From Acidobacteriota bacterium (lineage in GTDB: Bacteria; Planctomycetota; Phycisphaerae; WQYP01; JAJZKJ01): a stretch of DNA of 10,860 nt. Positions 5,872 to 10,860 of this stretch are shown here, piece by piece. A program made the position numbers and the translations under genes. The notes beneath the pieces were generated by a model. The model made no database searches, had not been told where the DNA came from, and saw only the letters and a program-made list of their open reading frames with translations. The stretch covers positions 1-10,860 of the forward strand of contig JAJZKJ010000038.1 in NCBI GenBank assembly GCA_021804195.1. The letters are read 5' to 3'. Positions within the stretch are counted from its first letter, which is position 1, and each line of letters starts with the position of its first letter.

Positions 5872-7215
5872 ATGACCAATATTTTTGAAACGCTTGAATC
5901 ACAAGTACGCAGCTACTGCCGGGCTTTTCCGGTGGTATTTCGCAAGGCTGTCGGAGCGACGCTCTATGATGAATCGGGCCGGCGTTACATTGATTTTTTC
6001 GCCGGCGCCGGCGCCCTGAATTACGGGCATAACCATCCGTTCATCAAGCGAAAAATCCTGGAATATTTACAGGAGGACGGAATCATTCACAGTCTGGACC
6101 TGTACACAACCGCCAAGCGGGAATTTCTGGAATCATTTGAAAGCATCATTCTGCGGCCACGCGGGTTGGATTACAAAGTTCAGTTTCCCGGCCCGACGGG
6201 CACGAATGCGGTTGAGGCGGCCATGAAACTCGCGCGCAAGGTTACCGGCCGGCAGGGCATCGTGGCCTTTACCAATGGTTACCATGGCATGACCGCCGGC
6301 TCACTGGCGGCCACCGGCAACACCTACCATCGCCGGGCGGGCGGTTCGCTGCTCAACGGGATTAGTTTTTTACCCTATGACGGTTACTTTGGACCCGAAG
6401 TCGATACCTTCGACTATTTGCGACGCCTCATGGAAGATTCCAGCAGCGGCCTGGACAAACCCGCAGCCGTGCTGCTGGAAACGATCCAGGGAGAAGGCGG
6501 TGTGAATGTGGCGTCGTTCCAATGGCTCAAGCGGGTGGAAACGCTCTGCCGGGAGCATCAGATTCTGCTGATTGTGGATGACATTCAGGCGGGATGCGGG
6601 CGCACCGGCACTTTTTTCAGCTTCCAGCCCGCGGATATCACGCCGGACATTGTTACACTTTCCAAATCCATTGGCGCGTACGGCCTGCCGATGTCGATCG
6701 TATTGCTTAAGCCGGAGCTGGATTGCTGGGAACCCGGCGAACACAACGGGACTTTCCGCGGGAATAATCTGGCCTTTGTGGCGGCAACGGAGGCTTTCCG
6801 GCTTTACTGGCGGGATCACACCTTCCGCCTGGCCATTGGGCACAAGGCCCATTTGTTGCGCCGGCGGTTGACCGACATTGGCCGCCAGTGGGAAAGCTTC
6901 GGCATCAGCGTCCGGGGGCGCGGTCTGTTGGCGGGCCTCGCGTTTGAGGACCATCCGACCGCGGCGCGGCTGATTTCACAGGAAGCATTCCAGCATGGCC
7001 TGATTCTGGAGACCTGCGGCGCCAAGGATCAAGTTCTCAAGTTTTTGCCGCCGCTGATCATAGAAGAAAACCTGCTGGAAGAGGGTTTGGCTATCGTTGC
7101 GCAATGCACGCGCCAAGTACTCACCGGCGGCGCCGTTGGCGGAGACGCCGGTATTGCGCAAGAAGAAATACCGCAAGAGCATCCCCCCTTCCCGAGAAGG
7201 GTTTTACCCGGATGA
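5872..7215 (+). CDS. ectB: Diaminobutyrate--2-oxoglutarate transaminase
   Basis: 447 residues; a class III PLP-dependent aminotransferase that makes L-2,4-diaminobutyrate from aspartate 4-semialdehyde with glutamate as amino donor. Recognition is firm: the N-terminus (FETLESQVRSYCRAFPVVF), DFFAGAGALNYGHNHP, SLDLYTTAKREFLE, QFPGPTGTNAVEAAMKLARK, TNGYHGMT, IVDDIQAGCGRTGTFF, and the PLP lysine K265 in TLSKSIGAYGLPM, then EHNGTFRGNN. The ribosome site AGGGAG lies about nine bases before the ATG. Homology seems to end near residue 417 (LAIVAQCTRQVL). About 30 further residues (Gly/Pro/Glu-rich, ending RRVLPG) look unrelated to the family and overlap a hairpin followed by TTTT at 7186-7205, as if an original stop was lost. 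No ectC follows: the next gene ends convergently 30 bases away. Confidence 0.96.
   Translation: MTNIFETLESQVRSYCRAFPVVFRKAVGATLYDESGRRYIDFFAGAGALNYGHNHPFIKRKILEYLQEDGIIHSLDLYTTAKREFLESFESIILRPRGLDYKVQFPGPTGTNAVEAAMKLARKVTGRQGIVAFTNGYHGMTAGSLAATGNTYHRRAGGSLLNGISFLPYDGYFGPEVDTFDYLRRLMEDSSSGLDKPAAVLLETIQGEGGVNVASFQWLKRVETLCREHQILLIVDDIQAGCGRTGTFFSFQPADITPDIVTLSKSIGAYGLPMSIVLLKPELDCWEPGEHNGTFRGNNLAFVAATEAFRLYWRDHTFRLAIGHKAHLLRRRLTDIGRQWESFGISVRGRGLLAGLAFEDHPTAARLISQEAFQHGLILETCGAKDQVLKFLPPLIIEENLLEEGLAIVAQCTRQVLTGGAVGGDAGIAQEEIPQEHPPFPRRVLPG
7186..7205 (+). terminator. Hairpin plus T4 inside the last codons of ectB
   Basis: CCCTTC (7186-7191), loop CCGA, GAAGGG (7196-7201), then TTTT (7202-7205). 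The form is that of a short intrinsic terminator for the ectAB transcript, but it lies ten bases before the ectB stop at 7213-7215. A second small hairpin, CCCC-AAA-GGGG at 7225-7235, lies in the 30-base gap before the convergent gene. Confidence 0.4.
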
Positions 7216-7245
7216 CCTGTTTGGCCCCAAAGGGGAAAAGCCCAT

Positions 7246-8085
7246 TCAAACGAAAATTTTCCGCAGGAAGCGGAGACTTTGCGCGGCCGCCTTTTCCGGT
7301 TGATCTGGATATGTATATAGTTCCACTGTAAGGAAGCGGTCATAGTTAATCCTGGCCAGGGCCGCTTGCAGCCCCCGCCAGTTCATGGTCCCCCGGCCGG
7401 GAATCAGATGGTAGTGTTTGCGGCCGGAGATATCCTCGATATGGCAGTTCCAGATGCGCCCCTTGAGAATCTCCAGAATCTCGGGAATATTTTCTCCCAG
7501 CACCACCGAATGACCGATGTCCAGGTTGGCGCCGAGCATCCGGCAGTCCAGGCGATCCATCAATTCCCGCAATTCCACGGCCCATTCAATAAAAAGCATC
7601 GGTTCGCATTCCATGCCCACTTTGACTCCGAGTTTCTGCGCCAGTTCCAGCAGCGGCGCCAGCGATTCGGCAAGCTGCCGCATCGCCTTATCCGGCGGCA
7701 TGGTGGGCAGCGCCTTGCCGCTGGTAATGCTGATATTCTCCGCCCCGATGGCGGCGGCCAGGCGGAGCGTATTGCGGATCATGGCGGCCCTGGCCCGGCG
7801 CAGATCCGGCCGGGGAGAAATCAGCGACGGCTCAAAAAAAGGCTCCGGCGGCGCGTCTTTCCAGTAACCAAAAGTGCAATTGGCGTTAATGTTGCTTACT
7901 CTCAGCGAACAACGGTCCAGAAGGCGGCGGATGGTTTGCGCCTGCCGTGGAATAAATTTTTCCGGATACCAATGCGGCTTGTCGGCAAGAATTTCCACGC
8001 CGGTATAACCGGCGGCGGCGATTTGTTCGATCGCCTGCCGCAGGTTGCGGCGGACAAAGGCATTGGTGGAAAAAGCAAGTTTCAT
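7246..8085 (-). CDS. Sugar phosphate isomerase/epimerase-like TIM-barrel protein
   Basis: 279 residues of the xylose isomerase-like TIM-barrel (AP endonuclease 2) superfamily. It opens with MKLAFSTNAF and has a strand-end acidic residue in GVEILAD. The likely metal ligands are spread over the barrel: E159 or E161 (GMECEP), D189 and H192 (ANLDIGHS), H215 (NCHIED), and E255 (TVELY). The segment NANCTFGYWKDAPPEPFFEP (67-86) is distinctive and matches a subgroup I recall from planctomycetes. The ATG at 8085 is chosen because homology begins there and GGGAG lies six bases upstream; the frame stays open to 8247. The substrate cannot be told from sequence. It is the last gene of a minus-strand group with YkgJ and DUF2905, 104 bases after the YkgJ stop. 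The fold is shared with EboE, but it is much shorter than the EboE proteins I know, so I do not assign that name. Confidence 0.9.
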   Translation of the reverse strand: MKLAFSTNAFVRRNLRQAIEQIAAAGYTGVEILADKPHWYPEKFIPRQAQTIRRLLDRCSLRVSNINANCTFGYWKDAPPEPFFEPSLISPRPDLRRARAAMIRNTLRLAAAIGAENISITSGKALPTMPPDKAMRQLAESLAPLLELAQKLGVKVGMECEPMLFIEWAVELRELMDRLDCRMLGANLDIGHSVVLGENIPEILEILKGRIWNCHIEDISGRKHYHLIPGRGTMNWRGLQAALARINYDRFLTVELYTYPDQPEKAAAQSLRFLRKIFV

Positions 8086-8189
8086 CGGCAACTCCCAGCG
8101 GCTGGTAATGGCGCGACAGCGGAAACTGTCCATGAATCGTGCGGCGTGTTTCAACCGCCGCCACGGCATACAACTTTTTTCCCGAATCT

Positions 8190-8801
8190 CTATACATCCG
8201 GCGCCGGCCCGGGCGGAAGCGCCAACTGTTCCAACGCCTGGCGCCACTCCATGTAACGGTAGGGAACGGCATACTCCCGGTGCAACTCGATCAGACGCCG
8301 GTGGCTGCGTTCATAAAGTTCCTGTCGCCAGAGAACGCCGGCTCTCTCGCAGAAATAAATTCGACAGCCCAGGGGACGGCCCTGGCGCGCAACGCACAAT
8401 CTTCCTGTTTGCCAGGGACAGCCCCGATCTACGGCTTTCCCTTGGCCCGCCGACGGGCGGAGGTGGGCGAAGTCGCGATTGTACCCGGCGTGATGCAGCG
8501 GCAGAGAAAAATGAAGACCGGCGCGCGGCAACGGCGCGGCGCTATCGCCGGGTTGGCGCTGAAGGCAGGAAAAATACGCCAGTTCCATGGTGGTTACGTA
8601 CAACTGATGACCGTATGGTTCAAAGTGGCAGCAGCGGCCGCTGGCGCGGCAAACGGGTTTTTGTACAGCGATGGCGGCGTCGACATCCGCGTACAACGCG
8701 CCTATCGCGGCAAGGCCCCGGCGGAACCTGTTTCCTGCCCGGCGCCCGGGTAGTTCCGGCGCCTCACCCCCGCCGCCCGCCATATCTTCCGCTTGTATCA
8801 T
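8190..8801 (-). CDS. YkgJ-family cysteine-cluster protein
   Basis: 203 residues; a putative zinc- or iron-chelating protein. Cys pattern: C51-x5-C57-C58 (CRASGRCCHF), then C128, C136, C146 and C151 (GCPWQTGRLC; PLGCRIYFC), the usual ligand set of this family. The C-terminal half (WRQELYERSHRRLIELHREY--PYRYMEW) is the conserved helical end. The start at 8801 is chosen because its ATG overlaps the TGA of the upstream DUF2905 gene (ATGA at 8798-8801), which implies translational coupling. A longer frame from 8828 would read into that gene. The first ~45 residues are Gly/Ala-rich and poorly conserved. The biochemical role of the family is not firmly established; family proteins have been tied to metal-dependent modification or Fe-S handling. 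Confidence 0.88.
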   Translation of the reverse strand: MIQAEDMAGGGGEAPELPGRRAGNRFRRGLAAIGALYADVDAAIAVQKPVCRASGRCCHFEPYGHQLYVTTMELAYFSCLQRQPGDSAAPLPRAGLHFSLPLHHAGYNRDFAHLRPSAGQGKAVDRGCPWQTGRLCVARQGRPLGCRIYFCERAGVLWRQELYERSHRRLIELHREYAVPYRYMEWRQALEQLALPPGPAPDV

Positions 8802-9019
8802 CGCCGGCTCAGCCATTGCCAAAGCCACAAGACCAGCGTCAACAGAAACGAGAGGACCAGGCAGGTAACTATGGGAAAATAAAAACTCAGATGCTCGCCA
8901 CGGTGGAAAATATCACCCGGCAAGCCCCGGTAGCCGCACTTGCCCAACAGCCATAGCGCTCCACCGACCAGCGCCACTGCCGCTGCGAAAACCACCAGTA
9001 ATTTTCCCAAGTCCGTCAT
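8798..9019 (-). CDS. DUF2905-family small membrane protein
   Basis: 73 residues, typical length for DUF2905. It begins MTDLGKLLVV, has a transmembrane segment at about 6-25, a short loop with the family motif GLPGDI (32-37) and HLSFYFPI, and a second transmembrane segment at about 47-70, ending LSRR. Function is unknown in the family. The start at 9019 is supported by family alignment; no ribosome site is visible, and a perfect -10 box sits only six bases before the ATG, so the mRNA may be leaderless. Its stop overlaps the YkgJ start by four bases. Confidence 0.88.
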   Translation of the reverse strand: MTDLGKLLVVFAAAVALVGGALWLLGKCGYRGLPGDIFHRGEHLSFYFPIVTCLVLSFLLTLVLWLWQWLSRR

Positions 9020-9025
9020 GCTATC

Positions 9026-9031
9026 ATTATA
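9026..9031 (-). promoter_or_regulatory. Consensus -10 box (TATAAT) for the DUF2905 operon
   Basis: Read on the minus strand, 9031-9026 is a perfect TATAAT, followed by GATAGC and then the ATG at 9019. Initiation the usual six to eight bases downstream would fall at or next to the start codon. No good -35 box is at 16-18 bases; the region where it should be is one arm of the palindrome at 9034-9058, suggesting an activator or repressor contact instead. On the plus strand the overlapping TATCAT (9022-9027) could serve the opposite gene pair. Confidence 0.5.
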
Positions 9032-9033
9032 CG

Positions 9034-9058
9034 CTGGTGCTCTATCACAGAGCACCAG
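9034..9058. promoter_or_regulatory. Perfect 10-bp-arm palindrome in the divergent control region
   Basis: CTGGTGCTCT (9034-9043) and its exact complement AGAGCACCAG (9049-9058) enclose ATCAC. It sits between the divergent DUF2905 and small-protein genes, covering the -16 to -35 region of the minus-strand promoter and the 5' leader of the plus-strand genes. It could be an operator for a dimeric regulator or, if transcribed on plus, a leader stem-loop 15 bases before the AAGGAG site. No T run follows, so a terminator is unlikely. Confidence 0.55.
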
Positions 9059-9086
9059 GAGGCGGCGGTGATAAGGAGTGTGCGCC

Positions 9087-9326
9087 GTGGACAAAACTGC
9101 CCAGGAGTCGTATTCGGCGGGCGAGATGCTGGACCGATACTTCCTGCAGGTGCGCTCGCACCTGCTCGAAACCGCCGCCACGCTCGACCGCGTGGACCGC
9201 GCGACGGGCGCGGAGAAAACCGCCGGTGATCCGCGCCGGGAGTTTATTGCCCGTTCTCTGAAGATTCTGGCCGATGGCCGCCCCTGGCGCGCCCGGCGCA
9301 TCCTGGAGCTGTATTCCAAAATCTGA
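9087..9326 (+). CDS. Small helical protein coupled to the TatD-like hydrolase
   Basis: 79 residues, mostly helical and charged (LDRYFLQVRSHLLETAATLDRVDR; DPRREFIARSLKILADGRP-RA-RILELYS). It has no signal or membrane segment. GTG at 9087 is the chosen start: AAGGAG (9073-9078) lies eight bases before it, whereas the GTG at 9078 would overlap that site. The TGA shares its last base with the ATG of the hydrolase (TGATG, 9324-9328), so translation is coupled. I recall similar small proteins next to this hydrolase in planctomycetes, without a known function. It may stand in for the unrelated, longer EboA or act as a partner of the hydrolase; both are guesses. Confidence 0.75.
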   Translation: MDKTAQESYSAGEMLDRYFLQVRSHLLETAATLDRVDRATGAEKTAGDPRREFIARSLKILADGRPWRARRILELYSKI

Positions 9327-10369
9327 TGTTTATTATTGATCCACATATTCACATGGTATCCCGAACCATGGCGGATTATGAGTCCCTGGCTCTTTCCGGC
9401 GTCGTGGCGGTAAGTGAGCCGGCCTTCTGGGCCGGTTTTGACCGTTCGCCGGCCGGTTTTGTCGATTATTTCCGACAATTGACGGAATTTGAACCGGCCC
9501 GGGCCGCCCAGTTCGGCATCCGGCATTACTGCTGGATATGTCTGAATCCGAAAGAGTCCGAGGACCCGGGCAAGGCGCGGGAAGTGCTCGGGGTAATTCC
9601 TGAGTTTCTTGACAAGCCGACGGTGCTGGGGGTGGGGGAAATCGGACTAAACAAAAACACTCCCAACGAGGCCCGCGTGTTTCAGCAGCACATTCAGCTA
9701 GCCATGGACTGGGCCAACCGCCAATCCCCCGGTTCGCAGCGGCCCCGTCATGCGCTGATTCTCATTCACACCCCTCACTTGGAAGACAAGCTCAAGGGAA
9801 CCCGCCTGATCCTGGAAATGCTCAAAGACTTCGGCTCCGCGATTGATCCGCAACGGGTGTTGATTGATCACGTGGAGGAACACACCATCGGCATGGTCAA
9901 GGATGCGGGCTATTGGGCCGGTATAACCATTTACCCGATCAGCAAAGTCACGCCGCCGCGGGCGGTGGACATGATCGAAATATTCGGTGCGGAACGCTTG
10001 TGCGTAAACGCCGCCGCCGACTGGGGCGTAAGCGATCCTCTGAACACCCACCGCACCTGGCTCGAAACCCGCCGGCGGGGTCAGAACCTGGATACGCTGT
10101 TGCGGATATTTCACAACAATCCAGCCATGTTTTTTGGACAGAACTCCCGCTTCGCCATTCGTCCGATCCGCGTCAGTGAGATTTCCGCCCAGCCGCCGGA
10201 GGAACGGGAAACGCGCCATGCCGCAAATCCACTGCCAGCCGGGGATAGCGATTCACAAACCCCATGGCGGCCACCAGGAGAAGCAGGGAGGCCAACAGCG
10301 CCAAGCCCATGCTCAGCGGATAAGAATGTATCACCGGCAACCGGCTATGGGTCCGCCGCGCCGCGGTGA
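9326..10369 (+). CDS. TatD-like metal-dependent hydrolase (EboB-like), with antisense-overlap tail
   Basis: 347 residues, amidohydrolase (TIM-barrel) fold. Metal-binding residues fit TatD: DPHIHM with H7 and H9, E105 (GVGEIGL), H148 (IHTPH), H182 (IDHVEE) and D232 (SADWGVSDP-type motif, here AADWGVSDP). Subgroup marks include EPAFWAGFDR, FGIRHYCWICLNPKE, TIYPISK and NNPAMFFGQN. This subgroup includes the TatD-like member (EboB) of Ebo clusters, linked to metabolite export; classical TatD is a nuclease, so the substrate here is open. Recognisable homology ends near residue 281. The last 66 residues (Pro/Arg-rich, low complexity) are read antisense to the convergent membrane-protein gene and are probably a read-through after loss of an original stop. 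Confidence 0.9.
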   Translation: MFIIDPHIHMVSRTMADYESLALSGVVAVSEPAFWAGFDRSPAGFVDYFRQLTEFEPARAAQFGIRHYCWICLNPKESEDPGKAREVLGVIPEFLDKPTVLGVGEIGLNKNTPNEARVFQQHIQLAMDWANRQSPGSQRPRHALILIHTPHLEDKLKGTRLILEMLKDFGSAIDPQRVLIDHVEEHTIGMVKDAGYWAGITIYPISKVTPPRAVDMIEIFGAERLCVNAAADWGVSDPLNTHRTWLETRRRGQNLDTLLRIFHNNPAMFFGQNSRFAIRPIRVSEISAQPPEERETRHAANPLPAGDSDSQTPWRPPGEAGRPTAPSPCSADKNVSPATGYGSAAPR

Positions 10370-10860
10370 ACGGAGCCGCCGGCCGCCACCATCCATCCGC
10401 CGCCATATTCCGCAACGGTTCCGTAGTCCGCCGCAACACATTAACGAAGAAAACGACGAACGAGGCATGGTGCTGCCAATCCGTGAAAAAGTCCCGCGGC
10501 GGACTTGCCAGCCAGAACCATTGTATGTGCGTGCGCGGACTCACGCGCCGGGCCAGCCATGGCAAGCCGCCCATACGCGCCAATATCCGCCAGCCATCGC
10601 CCAACTGCGCCGCAAACATCCGCGCCACGCGAACGGATCTCCATGAGACGCGCCGCAGAACCCCGGAGCGCCGGGATGCCGCAGCGCCGATCATTTTCGC
10701 CCGGCGCGGCGGCCTTACGATAGTCCCCACCCGCAGGGCCGGGGCGTTCGTGCGACCGATCGCCAGGACAATCGTGTGTCTGGACGGCGGAATTGTTGCG
10801 GGCCGAAAGCGGGAGCTTTCAACAAGCCAGATTGTCGCCCTGCTTTTCGGCGCGTTCCTG
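10173..10860 (-). CDS. BatA/vWA-like membrane protein, C-terminal part
   Basis: An open frame from the window edge to TGA at 10175-10173 (228 residues); the 5' end is outside. Features: a beta-rich stretch (IVLAIGRTNAPALRVGTIVRPP), then GVLRRVSWRSVRVARMF, a Gly-rich strand pair (GDGWRILARMGGLPWLA), SPPRDFFTDWQHHASFVVFFVNVLRR, and one transmembrane helix (about LALLASLLLLVAAMGFV) followed by a short basic tail. This order, including the 'DW---SFV-F--N-LR' pattern before a final helix, resembles the C-terminus of membrane-anchored BatA-type/vWA proteins common in planctomycetes. The vWA domain itself would lie upstream and is not seen, so the family call is an inference. Its last ~197 bases overlap the tail of the TatD-like gene. 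Confidence 0.6.
   Translation of the reverse strand, partial: RNAPKSRATIWLVESSRFRPATIPPSRHTIVLAIGRTNAPALRVGTIVRPPRRAKMIGAAASRRSGVLRRVSWRSVRVARMFAAQLGDGWRILARMGGLPWLARRVSPRTHIQWFWLASPPRDFFTDWQHHASFVVFFVNVLRRTTEPLRNMAADGWWRPAAPFTAARRTHSRLPVIHSYPLSMGLALLASLLLLVAAMGFVNRYPRLAVDLRHGAFPVPPAAGRKSH

Noticed and set aside
7246..8085. Assignment of the TIM-barrel protein as EboE
   Set aside because: Only the fold class agrees. Its length of 279 residues and its distinctive NANCTFGYWKDAPPEP segment do not match the longer EboE proteins as I remember them.
7366..8256. Long plus-strand frame opposite the TIM-barrel gene
   Set aside because: It is antisense to a gene with clear family motifs and has the biased composition typical of a mirror frame in GC-rich DNA.

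Overview
The window is a bacterial chromosomal segment of moderately high GC, with AT-rich spacers. Several proteins resemble versions I associate with Planctomycetota, probably the Phycisphaerae lineage: a GAF/sigma-54 activator with this N-terminus, a TatD-like hydrolase paired with a ~80-residue helical protein, a YkgJ protein coupled to DUF2905, and a BatA-like membrane protein. This placement rests on memory of family resemblance and was not tested. No insertion sequence, phage gene, CRISPR array or rRNA is visible.

Layout. (1) 1-480: the 3' end of an aldose 1-epimerase gene, then a complete tRNA-Ile(GAU). (2) 593-2221, minus: a NifA/NtrC-type sigma-54 activator with a GAF sensor. (3) 2222-2672: a divergent spacer with nested repeats and an unassigned GC-rich structured RNA candidate (2442-2611) closed by a 21-bp helix. 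(4) 2673-4967, plus: a 764-residue secreted helical-repeat protein with an internal duplication, followed by a terminator. (5) 4968-7215, plus: a promoter candidate, a 31-codon small ORF full of stem-loops, then ectA and ectB. These two enzymes convert aspartate semialdehyde to N-gamma-acetyl-diaminobutyrate. The ectoine synthase gene ectC that normally follows is absent. (6) 7246-9019, minus: an apparent operon in the order DUF2905 membrane protein, YkgJ cysteine-cluster protein, xylose-isomerase-like TIM-barrel protein. (7) 9020-9086: a divergent control region with a consensus -10 box and a perfect 10-bp-arm palindrome. (8) 9087-10369, plus: a 79-residue protein translationally coupled to a TatD-like metal hydrolase similar to EboB. 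(9) 10173-10860, minus: the C-terminal part of a BatA/vWA-like membrane protein, converging on and overlapping the hydrolase gene.

How the parts relate. ectA-ectB form a metabolic pair, with ADABA as the predicted end product unless ectC lies elsewhere. The TIM-barrel and TatD-like proteins sit on opposite sides of a shared control region. Both fold classes also occur in Ebo clusters, so a related role is possible but unproven. The most unusual signal is the RNA-like element at 2442-2611: its two imperfect base pairs are both G-U wobbles on the plus strand, which points to an RNA rather than a DNA palindrome.
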